Below are positions 23,671-33,493 of a stretch of 64,000 nt of DNA, in pieces. The DNA is from Acetobacteraceae bacterium ESL0709. Lineage in GTDB: Bacteria > Pseudomonadota > Alphaproteobacteria > Acetobacterales > Acetobacteraceae. The position numbers were made by a program, and so were the translations under genes. Numbering within the stretch: the first letter of the stretch is position 1; the number at the start of each line of letters is the position of its first letter. The stretch lies in the NCBI GenBank assembly GCA_029433415.1, contig JAQTIA010000002.1:323501-387500 (forward strand), written 5' to 3'. The notes under the pieces are model-generated. The model was not told the DNA's origin and did no database searches. It saw only the letters and a program-made list of their open reading frames with translations.

Positions 23671-25620
23671 TCAGATATCCAGCACTTCGACGTTTCGGGC
23701 GTGGTCCTGAATAAAGCGGAAACGTAATTCTGGCTTTCGTCCCATGAGGCTTTCGATCCGATCTTTTGTGAGGAGCCGCTCTTCGGCTGGAATAGTTACA
23801 CGAAGAAGAGTGCGGTGGCGGGAGTCCATAGTTGTTTCTTTCAGGTCAGAAACAGGCATTTCTCCCAAGCCCTTAAAGCGGGAAATCTCAATTTTGGCTC
23901 CTGCCTTGAAATCTTTCCTGACCCTGCGCTCCTTGTCTGTATCGTCCATGGCATAAACGGTTTTGCTGCCATGTGTCAGGCGGTAAAGAGGGGGTTGAGC
24001 AAGATAAAGATGCCCACGCCTGATCAGTTCGGGCATTTCCCGGTAAAAAAATGTCATAAGCAAAGAAGCGATATGGGCGCCATCGACATCGGCATCAGTC
24101 ATGATAATAATCCTGCCATAACGCAGATTATCATGATTAAAATCCTTGCCTGTCCCGCATCCCAGAGCTTCTGTCAGATCACGAAGTTCCTGATTGGCCT
24201 GAAGCTTGTCCCGTGTGGCTGAGGCGACATTGAGTATTTTCCCGCGTAAAGGCAGAACAGCTTGCGTTTCGCGTGATCGTGCCTGACGGGCCGAACCTCC
24301 GGCAGATTCGCCTTCAACGAGGAAAAGTTCTGTTTCATCAGTGTTGGTACTGGCGCAATCAGTCAGTTTACCGGGAAGACGCAACCGCCTTGTGGCTGTT
24401 TTTCGTGTTGTTTCCCTTTTTTCACGCCGGCGCAGTCGTTCTTCTGCCCGTTCAGCCAGAAAACTGACCAGTGCATCGGCCTGTTGCGGATTCCCGCCAA
24501 GCCAATGGTCAATCCGGTCACGCAAGGCACCTTCGACGAGACGATTGGCCTCCTGTGTCGTCAGACGATCTTTGGTCTGCCCTTGAAATTGCGGGTCGCG
24601 AATAAAGACAGAGAGTTTCGCATTGATGCAGCCAAGGATATCTTCGGCGGTAATGGAAGAGGCGCGTCTTATTTTGCGTGTCTCGCCCCATTGCCTGAAG
24701 CCTTTGACCAACGCGGCTCTGAGACCGGCTTCATGAGTGCCGCCCTGTGGCGTGGGAATTGTATTGCAATAGGAAACCAGCGCACTGGCACCATCTTCCA
24801 GAAAGGCAATGGCCCATTCGACGCGCCCGCCGGATTGGCCGTCAGCCGCCACGGGCAGATCGGCCAGACCACACCATAAAGGCGTCAGAAGCAGTGCATC
24901 ATTTCCCAGTTCTGTCTGAAGCGCATCTTCCAGTCCATTAGGAAACTGGATTGTCTCTTTTGCGGGGACGTCGCTACTTTCCTTGAGAAGGGCCGGGAGG
25001 CAGGACCATTTTATGGTGACGCCCCTGAAGAGGGCAGCCTTGCTACGGCATAGCTGGTAAAGTCGCGTGGGTGAGAACTGTTCTGGTCCAAAAATTTCAG
25101 GATCAGGTGAGAAACGTACAAGTGTACCTGACCTGTTTGAAGTTGTTTCGCTTTCTGTTAACCCATTTTGGGGAACGCCTTTCGAAAATACTTGCCGATA
25201 AAGGCGCTTATTGCGTGTGACCTCTACTTCCAGCTTTTCCGATAAGGCATTGACGACTGAACTTCCTACTCCGTGCAGCCCACCGGAAGTTGCATAGGAT
25301 TTTCCTGAAAACTTTCCACCGGCATGGAGGGTTGTGAAAATGACTTCCAGAGCAGATTTTTCAGGGAAACGAGGATGGGGATCAGTCGGGATGCCTCGGC
25401 CATTATCATGTACCATAAGGGTATGAGAGTTTTCCAGACACACATCTATGGTCGTGGCATGTCCTGCCACGGCCTCGTCCATGGCATTGTCAATAATTTC
25501 AGCGGCCAAATGATGATAGGCGGCATTGTCCGTACCGCCTATATACATACCCGGCCGTTTGCGGACTGGTTCCAGCCCTTCAAGGACTTCAATATCCCTT
25601 GCGTTATATGAATCGCTCAC
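23671..25620 (-). CDS. parE: DNA topoisomerase IV subunit B
   Basis: The 649-residue type IIA topoisomerase ATPase subunit has the GHKL motifs EVLEGLEPVRKRPGMYIGG and EIIDNAMDEAVAGHA near the N-terminus, and VHDNGRGIPTDPHPRFP. The TOPRIM domain has ELFLVEGESAGGSARQARSR, LPLRGKILNVASA and IIMTDADVDGAHI. ParE with ParC decatenates daughter chromosomes. Length and the lack of the GyrB-specific insert support ParE over GyrB. The C-terminus ends RFIQDHARNVEVLDI as usual. It is monocistronic or follows the small secreted-protein gene 38 bp upstream. Confidence 0.93.
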   Translation of the reverse strand: MSDSYNARDIEVLEGLEPVRKRPGMYIGGTDNAAYHHLAAEIIDNAMDEAVAGHATTIDVCLENSHTLMVHDNGRGIPTDPHPRFPEKSALEVIFTTLHAGGKFSGKSYATSGGLHGVGSSVVNALSEKLEVEVTRNKRLYRQVFSKGVPQNGLTESETTSNRSGTLVRFSPDPEIFGPEQFSPTRLYQLCRSKAALFRGVTIKWSCLPALLKESSDVPAKETIQFPNGLEDALQTELGNDALLLTPLWCGLADLPVAADGQSGGRVEWAIAFLEDGASALVSYCNTIPTPQGGTHEAGLRAALVKGFRQWGETRKIRRASSITAEDILGCINAKLSVFIRDPQFQGQTKDRLTTQEANRLVEGALRDRIDHWLGGNPQQADALVSFLAERAEERLRRREKRETTRKTATRRLRLPGKLTDCASTNTDETELFLVEGESAGGSARQARSRETQAVLPLRGKILNVASATRDKLQANQELRDLTEALGCGTGKDFNHDNLRYGRIIIMTDADVDGAHIASLLMTFFYREMPELIRRGHLYLAQPPLYRLTHGSKTVYAMDDTDKERRVRKDFKAGAKIEISRFKGLGEMPVSDLKETTMDSRHRTLLRVTIPAEERLLTKDRIESLMGRKPELRFRFIQDHARNVEVLDI

Positions 25621-25658
25621 AACAGGCCTTTGAATAGGATCGTTCCGGTTTTCGGAGC

Positions 25659-26198
25659 CTATGATTTCCGATGGCGTGTAGTATGTCTTTTGGTGGAGCG
25701 TACTTTAGGAGCCGTGCAGCTTTCATAAGCGGCAGGCTGGAGAATGTCCTTGGCCTCTGCGTAATGTGCGAGATCATCAGCATTGTCCAGGGCTTCAATT
25801 TCACTAAACATGGGTGTGCGCTGTTCGCAGAAAATCGTGCCGGATTTCAATCCACCGAGAGATTGCACATCCGCCAGCTGTGTAATGTAGGCATCGTGCT
25901 GCTGGCGTGATTTACGACCATATGTTGCCTGGAAATAACGTTCGAGGCGCTTCTCCGCCATGGCCAGTTCGGGCTTAAAATGGGCAACGAAAGCATTGTA
26001 ACGATCCTGCGCCTGACAGGAGAGAGCCGTAACCATTAATTCTGACTTCAGGCCGACAACATTAAAGGCAGCATGAACATCCTGAGGAGGATGACAATTC
26101 ACAGCAGCCTGTGCTGAAGTAGCCGTCATGAGGGCTGCTGATAGTGCGGTCAACGCAGCCAGACGGGAAGACACGATTCTACGGAACATTGATGACAT
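25659..26198 (-). CDS. Secreted protein of unknown function
   Basis: From ATG 26198 (GGGAG upstream) the product has 179 residues with a signal peptide ending SAQA at about residue 31. The mature part is mostly helical and has four Cys residues (VNCHPP, ALSCQAQD, IFCEQRT, YESCTAP), which could form two disulfides in the periplasm. The C-terminus is strongly basic with TKRHTTRHRKS. An in-frame TTG at 26204 is less likely. No domain is recognised. The 213 bp upstream separates it from a divergent lipoprotein gene and holds no other feature that I can see. Confidence 0.65.
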   Translation of the reverse strand: MSSMFRRIVSSRLAALTALSAALMTATSAQAAVNCHPPQDVHAAFNVVGLKSELMVTALSCQAQDRYNAFVAHFKPELAMAEKRLERYFQATYGRKSRQQHDAYITQLADVQSLGGLKSGTIFCEQRTPMFSEIEALDNADDLAHYAEAKDILQPAAYESCTAPKVRSTKRHTTRHRKS

Positions 26199-26417
26199 CT
26201 GCAAACTCCCACGGGCAACAGAATCGCCCTTGACATGGGCCTATAACACGAGACGACTGATTAAAACATCGGCAATGAAAGAAAAAACATTTTCCATCAT
26301 TCTCAATTTACGTGATACAGCCTATTCTATAACCCTATAGAGGGTGTCTCTGAAGAGGCTTGTCTCTAAAAAGTTAGATAAAGTTGAAAAAATTTCCTTA
26401 GTGATCTGGAGTGACCC

Positions 26418-27086
26418 GTGCCCTTGTCAGGATCTGCTTTACGTTGGGGGGGTGGTTGTGCTGCCCTGTTACTATTATCTGGTTGTGCGACACACACGGT
26501 TGGTCCACAGATCATGTCGCCTCCCGATCCGTTTGGCTATGAAAAAGTCTCTGCTCTCTGCAAGCTAAGCCCATTGACGACTGATCCTGCCGGCAGGATG
26601 AATGTTGAAATGGCAGTCGGGAGCGATGAAGGGAAATGTGCTCTATCAGTCAGTAAGGGTGGTGGGGGAAGCTACGTCTCTTTTGGTGTGGATCCTGCTC
26701 CGGAACATGGCAAGGCGTTCCTTTATAATTATGACGGGCGAACCTATATCAACTATCAGCCTGTTACAGCCTATAACGGCGATGACAGCTTTGGTGTTGA
26801 TCTGATTCCGGCTCACGCGCAACCGCGAAACCATATTACCGTTAAGGTGAAGATTGAGCTTGTTGGTGCACCGAGTGCAGCGGTTAAACCCGTCGAACCA
26901 AAGGTAGAACCAGAAAAAGCGCCTGTAACGAAGTCAAGTGGAAAGACAGCGGTCAGTCGTCATGGGCATAAAGCTGTAAGAAGCCAGAGCTCTGTTTCCA
27001 AAAAGACGGTAGAGAAACCGGTGTCGGCTGAGCCTGCTAAAGAAGCAGCAAAAACACCTGCCAGCGAACCAGCGAAAACGAAGTAA
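26418..27086 (+). CDS. Lipoprotein of unknown function with charged C-terminal tail
   Basis: From GTG 26418 the product is 222 residues with lipobox LLSGC (Cys23). Residues 30-145 form a compact domain (DPFGYEKVSALCKLSPLT onward) with no recognised family. From about residue 150 the chain is rich in Pro, Glu, Lys, Ala and Ser (VEPKVEPEKAPV; KPVSAEPAKEAAKTP), typical of an extended linker that may cross the periplasm or contact peptidoglycan. GGAG lies 7 nt upstream of the GTG. A strong bidirectional terminator follows. Confidence 0.6.
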   Translation: MPLSGSALRWGGGCAALLLLSGCATHTVGPQIMSPPDPFGYEKVSALCKLSPLTTDPAGRMNVEMAVGSDEGKCALSVSKGGGGSYVSFGVDPAPEHGKAFLYNYDGRTYINYQPVTAYNGDDSFGVDLIPAHAQPRNHITVKVKIELVGAPSAAVKPVEPKVEPEKAPVTKSSGKTAVSRHGHKAVRSQSSVSKKTVEKPVSAEPAKEAAKTPASEPAKTK

Positions 27087-27112
27087 CGGGCCGGGCATTT
27101 AATATTAGTTAA

Positions 27113-27145
27113 GAGGCCCCCGGAGAGTTACTCTTCGGGGGCCTC
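27113..27145. terminator. Strong bidirectional terminator
   Basis: GAGGCCCCCGGAGAG and CTCTTCGGGGGCCTC pair around a TTA loop region between convergent lipoprotein and ompA-family genes, followed by TTATT. Confidence 0.85.
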
Positions 27146-27185
27146 TTATTATGAACATGATTTATTCTGTTTTGGCGGCAAATTT

Positions 27186-28328
27186 TTAGCGGAAAATAAT
27201 TTCCACACGACGATTCTGCGCCTCTCTTTTGCCAAGTTCCGTCTGTACGAGAGGATTACTGGCACCCAGCCCCTGTACCGAAATAAGTCCGGCAGACACA
27301 CCATCACGGACTAGTTCTGATTTAATCACATCAGCGCGACGAAGAGACAGTGTCTGGTTATAAGTACGACCCTTGGCTGTTTGCTCACCTGAGCTGTCTG
27401 TGTAGCCGTTGACGAGGATGTGTGTGAGCTGGGCAGAGGTGGAATTGCGTGCCGCTACAGCGACGACAGCACGTGCCCTGCTACTGAGTTCAGCTGAATC
27501 CCAGTCAAAGAAAACCAGATAGCTGCGAGCAGGTGAAGGCGCCGGAGCTGCGGTCGGGGCCTCAATAGAGGGGGGTGGCGGCGGAGCGGGATCGAATTCA
27601 TAACGCAATCCCAACATCAGGGAGTGGTTGAAATCAGTCCGGGTGTTGCGTCTGCCATAGAAGCTTCTGCCTATGCCCGCATTATCAGCAACGCTGTAAG
27701 CATGGTGATTATGGGGCGCCAGAATAGTATAAAAACGATATTCCATTGTGGTGGAAAGACCAACAACCCAAGGTACGGGCAAAGCGGCACCGATCATGCC
27801 TTGATAGGCAAAATTGCCCGAGGCGTTATTGACGCGCTGTGTATAAGATCCTCGGCCGGCATTATAATGAAGTCTGGTATTCATGTCCTGCCAGCCATAA
27901 CCAATACCGGCCCCAAAATAGGGGTAAATCCAGTTTTGGCCAATATCCATGTCGAACAGAGCGTTGGCCATGATGCCATAACGCTGTTGATGCCCGCTTG
28001 TTCTGGAAGAAACGCCTGGACTGTGAAAGCCTGAATAACGGTTCTGGCGGTAATTGCCTTCCAACTCGACGCGGAACCCATTATCAAGTCCCCAGCCGAC
28101 GCTGCCCAGACCTGTGATACCAGGGTTGAATTGATCCCGACCTTTGGGGAAATATTTAGTGCTGGGGTTTGTTGTCTGAGTCTGGTTAAAGCTGGCACCG
28201 CCAGCACCAGAAACATAAAGACCACGAACAGGTTGCGCGTGAGCGACAGCGAATGTCATCAGCACTGACGCACCGGTGGCCAGACAGCTCCGGGCCAGAA
28301 GGGCCGTGACAGTGGTGCGCTGTACCAT
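27186..28328 (-). CDS. OmpA-family outer membrane protein
   Basis: From ATG 28328 (GGAGAAAGATCAC upstream) the product has 380 residues. A signal peptide ends FAVAHA (residue 31). The N-terminal part is an eight-stranded beta-barrel of the OmpA/OmpW type with alternating aromatic strands (GLYVSGAGGASFNQ; GFRVELEGNYRQNRYSG; HSLMLGLRYEFDP). A Pro-rich linker (PAPPPPPSIEAPTAAPAP) leads to a C-terminal OmpA peptidoglycan-binding domain with YLVFFDWDSAELS, LVNGYTDSSGE and GKREAQNRRVEIIFR, where the Asp and Arg that hold diaminopimelate are present. It links the outer membrane to the cell wall. The longer upstream ORF lacks a sensible signal peptide. Confidence 0.9.
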   Translation of the reverse strand: MVQRTTVTALLARSCLATGASVLMTFAVAHAQPVRGLYVSGAGGASFNQTQTTNPSTKYFPKGRDQFNPGITGLGSVGWGLDNGFRVELEGNYRQNRYSGFHSPGVSSRTSGHQQRYGIMANALFDMDIGQNWIYPYFGAGIGYGWQDMNTRLHYNAGRGSYTQRVNNASGNFAYQGMIGAALPVPWVVGLSTTMEYRFYTILAPHNHHAYSVADNAGIGRSFYGRRNTRTDFNHSLMLGLRYEFDPAPPPPPSIEAPTAAPAPSPARSYLVFFDWDSAELSSRARAVVAVAARNSTSAQLTHILVNGYTDSSGEQTAKGRTYNQTLSLRRADVIKSELVRDGVSAGLISVQGLGASNPLVQTELGKREAQNRRVEIIFR

Positions 28329-28465
28329 GTGATCTTTCTCCAACCAAAATGCCAACATGACTGACAATAGTCTTTTCGCTGAAAGCAGCATGAAAGGCAA
28401 TCTTTTTACCTCTTTAGAAGGTCTAGACAAAGCCTTAAAATGTCGTGCAGACCGTGATTTATCCC

Positions 28466-28813
28466 TCAGTCAGAAATTTTTCTCGTTTCTAGCAGAGTTT
28501 CAAGAGGCGACGCTACATCTTTAACCGTTATTTCAATGATCCACAGATCGGGATCAAAGCGTTTTTGCCTATCAAAGAAAATTTCCATGTTCTCTGCCAG
28601 CTCAAAAGGTGTGTCTGCCTTCAGTTCGTGGCGTCGCCAACTATTTCCATATTCCTGTAGAATTGCTGCCTGTCCGTTAGTGTCTGTCAGAAGGATAAAA
28701 ATGGCGCCAGCATCCTCATCGCCCTTTTTAATGATCAGGGCTGGTTGTCCATTCTGGTTGAAACGTCGCAGGGTGGCCCTGACCCAGAGACCGGCTTTTA
28801 ATCCGTAAGGCAC
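28466..28813 (-). CDS. DUF1491 family protein
   Basis: The 115-residue protein matches the alphaproteobacterial DUF1491 pattern: LKAGLWVRATLRRFNQNGQP, KKGDEDAGAIFILL and a C-terminal FDPDLWIIEITV. It is small, soluble and without signal peptide. It lies 27 bp downstream of the S41 protease gene on the same strand, so the two are likely co-transcribed. No function is established for the family. Confidence 0.8.
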   Translation of the reverse strand: MPYGLKAGLWVRATLRRFNQNGQPALIIKKGDEDAGAIFILLTDTNGQAAILQEYGNSWRRHELKADTPFELAENMEIFFDRQKRFDPDLWIIEITVKDVASPLETLLETRKISD

Positions 28814-28840
28814 TGATCTGTTTTCCTTTTTACACGGGAA

Positions 28841-30682
28841 TTATGGAGAGGCATCAGCCATTACGGGGACGGATCTCAGAGCTGTCCTATAGGCTTCAGG
28901 AGAGGCCAGAAGACGGAAAGCCGCAGTGATGCTTTCCGGAGTTTCAAGGCTTGATGGACAGTTCTGCCTTATTTTCAGGAGTGTTTCAGTGGGTGTATCA
29001 TCACGTGCTGCACGTGACTGTTTCATGAGCTCACCCTGTAAGGAAATGCCTTGTCTCAGGGACATAATCTGTTCCGTGATCGTATATTTGGGAGAGGAAG
29101 TACAGAGTTGCGGGATAACGCCCAGAGTCTGGAGGGGTTCTCCTTGAGGGGCGGTATTGCGACTCCATGTTACAAAAATCTCGCCGCCATCAGGCATTTG
29201 CCCAATATCCTGAACAAGGCCTTTCCCGTAGGTAGCCGTACCTATAATAACCGCACGGTGATGGTCAGCCAACGCAGCAGCCAGCACTTCTGCGGCGCTT
29301 GCTGTCAAGCCGTCTACCAGAATGATGAGGGGGCTGTTATTCGTGATGTCTCCTCCTTGTATGGCCCATATATGGTTGGCGGCGGGATAGCGTCCCGTTG
29401 TCGTGGCAACAATGCCACGATCCATAAAGAGTGCTGCCGTCATCACGGCTTGTTGCAACACACCACCTTTATTGCCGCGCAGGTCAATAATAATTCCTCG
29501 TAAAGGGGAAGGTTTGTGCTCCGATGTCTGGGGTGGAAAAGCATCTGAAAGAAGTTGGCTGATTTCATCAGCGGTCTGCGTTGAGAAATCAGCAACGCGC
29601 AGCATCAGGTAACCGTCTTTTCGGCGTTCAAGAAAAGCCGTCTGGGGAGGAAGACGCTCAAGCTGTATTGTAGCAGATTTTGCCTTGGAGGGAGAAGAAC
29701 CATATCTGACGGTGACACTATGTGGTCCGGTTTTTGTCAGCCATGAATTGATGGCGTCCAGAGAGGCGTCGGCTGTGTTGTGTCCGTCGATTTCGTAGAG
29801 TTTCTGCCCGATATCGGCGCCAGTGGCCCAGATAAGGCTATTGGCATTAATTGTATCTATGACGGGATAGCGGCCGGGCTGTTTTTTTAGTGTCAGGCCG
29901 ATGGAATATTCACCGCCACGGCGTGACAGGCGTTCCTTGCGGGCTTGCTGGGGTGACAGGTAACGCGAATAGGGATCGAGGTGGCTGAAAATCCCGGAGA
30001 AGAACAGGGGGAGGATTCTGTTTTTTCCCAATGCCTGGAGGGACGCATCTTCATCCCAAGTTTTCTGGATGATGGAAACGGTCAGCGCGGCCCAGCTCTG
30101 AAAATCTGAATCAGACGGGAAATCAGCGCTAACAAGAAGTTTGTTCCCTCTCAATGCGACAAGCTTATGGACAGGGTTATCTTTTGGCGGGGGTTGTTTT
30201 CCCAATTCTTCACCAAGAGGCGCAGATGTAATTTCTGTGATTGAAAGTTCTGGATCGCGGGTCACGAATGTACTGAGCCCCCACAGGCTAAGCTCCTGGG
30301 CCGTGTGGGGTTGCATCAGTCGTGGTGTCATAAATGTAAAAGCGGATATAATGACCTGTTGTATCATGTTCAGGTCTGTATCTGAGAGAGGTTGGGGCCT
30401 TTCGGGAGGTATATGACTGATTTGTGGAGTGTTTACCTGGTTCTGGGCAAAAATTTCTTCAGGGACAGGGTCTGCGTAGGCGGTAATAAAACCAATAGTA
30501 CATAGAAGAAACAGACTCCTTTTGAACCAGGTCCTAATACTCCCAATGTAAAGGGAAAAAGAAGAAGGAAGCGAAATCCCTGCACAGAATGAGGCAGAAG
30601 CAGACCAGGAAATGGGTTGGAAACACAGTCCCCTGAAAGGCCAGAAACTTTTCTGCGAAGCGTTTTTCAAGCAAAGGTCCAT
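28841..30682 (-). CDS. S41 family C-terminal processing protease (Ctp-like)
   Basis: The 613-residue protein ends with a peptidase S41 domain. Catalytic Ser462 lies in DGLTASAAEVLAAAL and Lys487 in GTATYGKGLVQ; the spacing of 25 residues equals that of Tsp/CtpA. A PDZ-like segment lies before it (about 285-340, RRGGEYSIGLTLKKQPGRYP). Ctp proteases cut periplasmic proteins, often peptidoglycan hydrolases. The N-terminus is odd: the only plausible export signal (WFKRSLFLLCTIGFITAYA) ends at about residue 70, after about 50 residues that look unlike a signal peptide. The true start may therefore lie further in, at a non-ATG codon, or an indel has affected this part. Confidence 0.83.
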   Translation of the reverse strand: MDLCLKNASQKSFWPFRGLCFQPISWSASASFCAGISLPSSFSLYIGSIRTWFKRSLFLLCTIGFITAYADPVPEEIFAQNQVNTPQISHIPPERPQPLSDTDLNMIQQVIISAFTFMTPRLMQPHTAQELSLWGLSTFVTRDPELSITEITSAPLGEELGKQPPPKDNPVHKLVALRGNKLLVSADFPSDSDFQSWAALTVSIIQKTWDEDASLQALGKNRILPLFFSGIFSHLDPYSRYLSPQQARKERLSRRGGEYSIGLTLKKQPGRYPVIDTINANSLIWATGADIGQKLYEIDGHNTADASLDAINSWLTKTGPHSVTVRYGSSPSKAKSATIQLERLPPQTAFLERRKDGYLMLRVADFSTQTADEISQLLSDAFPPQTSEHKPSPLRGIIIDLRGNKGGVLQQAVMTAALFMDRGIVATTTGRYPAANHIWAIQGGDITNNSPLIILVDGLTASAAEVLAAALADHHRAVIIGTATYGKGLVQDIGQMPDGGEIFVTWSRNTAPQGEPLQTLGVIPQLCTSSPKYTITEQIMSLRQGISLQGELMKQSRAARDDTPTETLLKIRQNCPSSLETPESITAAFRLLASPEAYRTALRSVPVMADASP

Positions 30683-30790
30683 TTTCAGTCCATAAATAAC
30701 ACGATCACGTCTGATTTTTCTCAGGTGATTCTGTACCTGTCTGTCGGAAACGGTGTTACAACTCTATGACTATAAAGGGTTTTTAAAAGG

Positions 30791-33469
30791 TCAGTCTTCC
30801 GCGTCCTTTTTCTTGCGGGATGGGGATGGCTTTTTCGTAGTCGTGCTTTCTTTTTTGCTATTGGCAGACCGGGTTCGTGATGTTGCTTTTTTCAAGGTCG
30901 TTTTGTCCGCAGGGGTTTTGTCTGCACCTGTTTTGCCAGCTGCTGTTTTACGGACTGTTTTTTTTGTTGTCTTACCCTTTTCGGCCAAAATGACAATGGC
31001 CTCCTCAATGGTTACATCATCAAGTGAGCGGTCTTTGGGCAAGGTGGCCATTACGGAGCCATGTTGCACATAAGGGCCAAACCGCCCTTTACGGATCATG
31101 ACAATTTCGCCGTCCTTGGGGTGAGGTCCCAATGTTCGTGTGGAGGCAAGTTTACGGGCCAGGACATCAATGGCGCGGTTCAGTCCGACGTGTAATACGT
31201 CATCATCTTTATCCAGTGTGCCGTATATGCTGCCCATTTTGACAAATGGCCCGAAACGTCCCAGCCCGGCCTGGATGATCTCACCCGTTTCGGGGTGCGT
31301 GCCCAAAGTGCGCGGAAGGGACAGTAAGCCCAGTGCGTCGTCTATTGTCAGGGTCTCACCATCAAGATTCTTGGGAATGGCAGCACGTTTCGGTTTAATT
31401 TTTTTATTCTCGGGGTCAGCTTCGCCTTTCTGAATATAGAGACCATAAGGCCCACGGCGAACCGTAATTTCCTCGTGAGTTTCCGGATCCTGACCCAGTA
31501 TGCGTATGCCTTCCTTCAGAGCGGTTTGCTCTCCGTCTTCCAAGACCAGGGGACGGGTGAATTTACACTCAGGATAGTTGGAGCATCCTAAAAATGCTCC
31601 ATGACGGCCGAGTTTCAGCCCTATACGTCCTGTGCCACAGGCCGTACACAGGCGCGGATCGGTCCCGTCAGTGCGTTGGGGGAAGAAATGGGGGCCGAGA
31701 TCCTGATCAAGCGCATTGATGACATCCGTGATTTTCAGGTCTTTGGTTTGGTCAACAGTCGCGGAAAAGTCACGCCAGAAGGCTGACATGACATCGTGCC
31801 AGTCTGCTCTCCCTCCTGAAATGTCATCCAGCTGTTCTTCCAGAGAGGCGGTAAATCCTGTATCGACATAGCGTTCAAAGAAGGATGTCAAAAAGGCGGT
31901 GACGAGCCTGCCACGGTCTTCGGGGATGAAACGCTTCTGGTCAAGCCGGACATAATTGCGGTCTCTAAGCACGCTGAGAATGGACGCATAGGTCGAAGGA
32001 CGGCCAATGCCGATTTCTTCCATCTTTTTGACAAGTGAGGCTTCGGAATAGCGTGGTGGTGGCTGCGTGAAATGCTGCTCAGCCTTGATTTTCTGCGTCT
32101 GCGCCTGATCTCCCTCAGCCATAGCCGGGAGAAGACGGCTCTGATCATCATCCGCCTTGGGATCATCATGACTTTCGCGATAGAGATGCAGAAATCCATC
32201 GAATGCAATGACGGACCCTGTAGCGCGTAAGAGCGTCTGTTGGGTAGGATCGGAAAGTGTTACCGCTGTCTGGTCAATTTCGGCAGATTGCATTTGTGAG
32301 GCAACGGCACGTTTCCAGATCAGTTCATAGAGACGTTTCTGGTCATTATTAAGGAAAGCGGCCATCTGTTCGGGTGAACGTGTGACATCTGTCGGGCGGA
32401 TGGCCTCATGGGCTTCCTGTGCATTCTTGGCTTTTGTGGCATAAACACGTGCTCTTTCAGGGCAATAATCCTTGCCGAAAGCGCCGGTGATATGAGAGCG
32501 TATGGCGCTGATGGCCTCTGAAGCCATAATGACGCCGTCTGTCCTCATATAAGTGATTAAACCCACAGTTTCGCCATGAAGTTCCACGCCTTCATAGAGC
32601 TGCTGGGCTGTCCGCATGGTCGTTTGGGCGCTCATTCCCAGCTTGCGCGAGGCTTCCTGCTGGAGGGTGGATGTCGTAAAAGGGGGGGCAGGATGGCGTT
32701 TGGTTCTTTTGCGCTCTATTTTCTGAACGGAAAGCCTGCTGTTCTCGACCGTGTCACGGGCAGCGAAAGCCTGTTCCTGTGTGGCAAGATCAAACTGACC
32801 GAGTTTCCGGCCTTCAAGATGCGTCAGGTGGGCTTCGAAAGCCTCTTTTTTGGGGGTCAGGAATGTGCCGGTTACGTCCCAGTATTCCCGGGGCTTGAAA
32901 ACCTCAATTTCAGCTTCACGTTCGCAGATCAGCCGCAGGGCGACCGATTGTACACGGCCGGCGCTTCGACTGCCGGGTAATTTGCGCCATAGTACCGGGG
33001 AGAGCGTGAAACCGACCAGATAATCCAGAGCGCGGCGGGCGAGATAAGCATCAATCAGGGGCTGATCCAGCGTGCGTGGAGCTGCCATGGCTGTCTTGAT
33101 GGCATTTTTGGTGATTTCGTTAAAAGTGACCCGTTGCACCTCAATGTTTTTAAGAAGATTCTTTTCTTCCAGAGCGGCCCTGACATGCCATGAAATAGCT
33201 TCGCCTTCACGGTCAGGGTCAGTGGCGAGAATAAGCTTTTTGGCACCTTTCACAGCTTTGGCGATTGTTGCGATCTGTTTGGCGCCCCGTTCATCTGTCT
33301 GCCATTTCATGGCGAAATTTTCGTCGGGAAGGACGCTCCCATCTTTGGGAGGAAGATCGCGAACATGTCCAAATGACGCGATGACGGTGTAGTCACTGCC
33401 CAAGTACCGGTTGATTGTTTTTGCTTTTGCCGGGCTTTCGACCACTACAACGCTCGTCATCGCCACCAT
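30791..33469 (-). CDS. topA: DNA topoisomerase I
   Basis: The 892-residue type IA topoisomerase begins with TOPRIM (VVVVESPAKAKTINRYLG; ATDPDREGEAISWH with Asp84 and Asp86) and has catalytic Tyr307 in GLITYMRTDGV. The C-terminal half has one four-Cys zinc ribbon (CTACGTG and GCSNYPEC), then repeated GRFGPYV(K/Q) segments, and ends in a long Lys/Thr/Ala-rich tail, as usual in alphaproteobacteria. It relaxes negative supercoils. ATG 33460 (MTSVVVVES) is an alternative start. It is the last gene of the pyrB-pyrC'-plsY-dprA-topA series, 24 bp after dprA. Confidence 0.96.
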   Translation of the reverse strand: MVAMTSVVVVESPAKAKTINRYLGSDYTVIASFGHVRDLPPKDGSVLPDENFAMKWQTDERGAKQIATIAKAVKGAKKLILATDPDREGEAISWHVRAALEEKNLLKNIEVQRVTFNEITKNAIKTAMAAPRTLDQPLIDAYLARRALDYLVGFTLSPVLWRKLPGSRSAGRVQSVALRLICEREAEIEVFKPREYWDVTGTFLTPKKEAFEAHLTHLEGRKLGQFDLATQEQAFAARDTVENSRLSVQKIERKRTKRHPAPPFTTSTLQQEASRKLGMSAQTTMRTAQQLYEGVELHGETVGLITYMRTDGVIMASEAISAIRSHITGAFGKDYCPERARVYATKAKNAQEAHEAIRPTDVTRSPEQMAAFLNNDQKRLYELIWKRAVASQMQSAEIDQTAVTLSDPTQQTLLRATGSVIAFDGFLHLYRESHDDPKADDDQSRLLPAMAEGDQAQTQKIKAEQHFTQPPPRYSEASLVKKMEEIGIGRPSTYASILSVLRDRNYVRLDQKRFIPEDRGRLVTAFLTSFFERYVDTGFTASLEEQLDDISGGRADWHDVMSAFWRDFSATVDQTKDLKITDVINALDQDLGPHFFPQRTDGTDPRLCTACGTGRIGLKLGRHGAFLGCSNYPECKFTRPLVLEDGEQTALKEGIRILGQDPETHEEITVRRGPYGLYIQKGEADPENKKIKPKRAAIPKNLDGETLTIDDALGLLSLPRTLGTHPETGEIIQAGLGRFGPFVKMGSIYGTLDKDDDVLHVGLNRAIDVLARKLASTRTLGPHPKDGEIVMIRKGRFGPYVQHGSVMATLPKDRSLDDVTIEEAIVILAEKGKTTKKTVRKTAAGKTGADKTPADKTTLKKATSRTRSANSKKESTTTKKPSPSRKKKDAED

Positions 33470-33493
33470 CCATTCATCGAGTCTAGGTTACTG

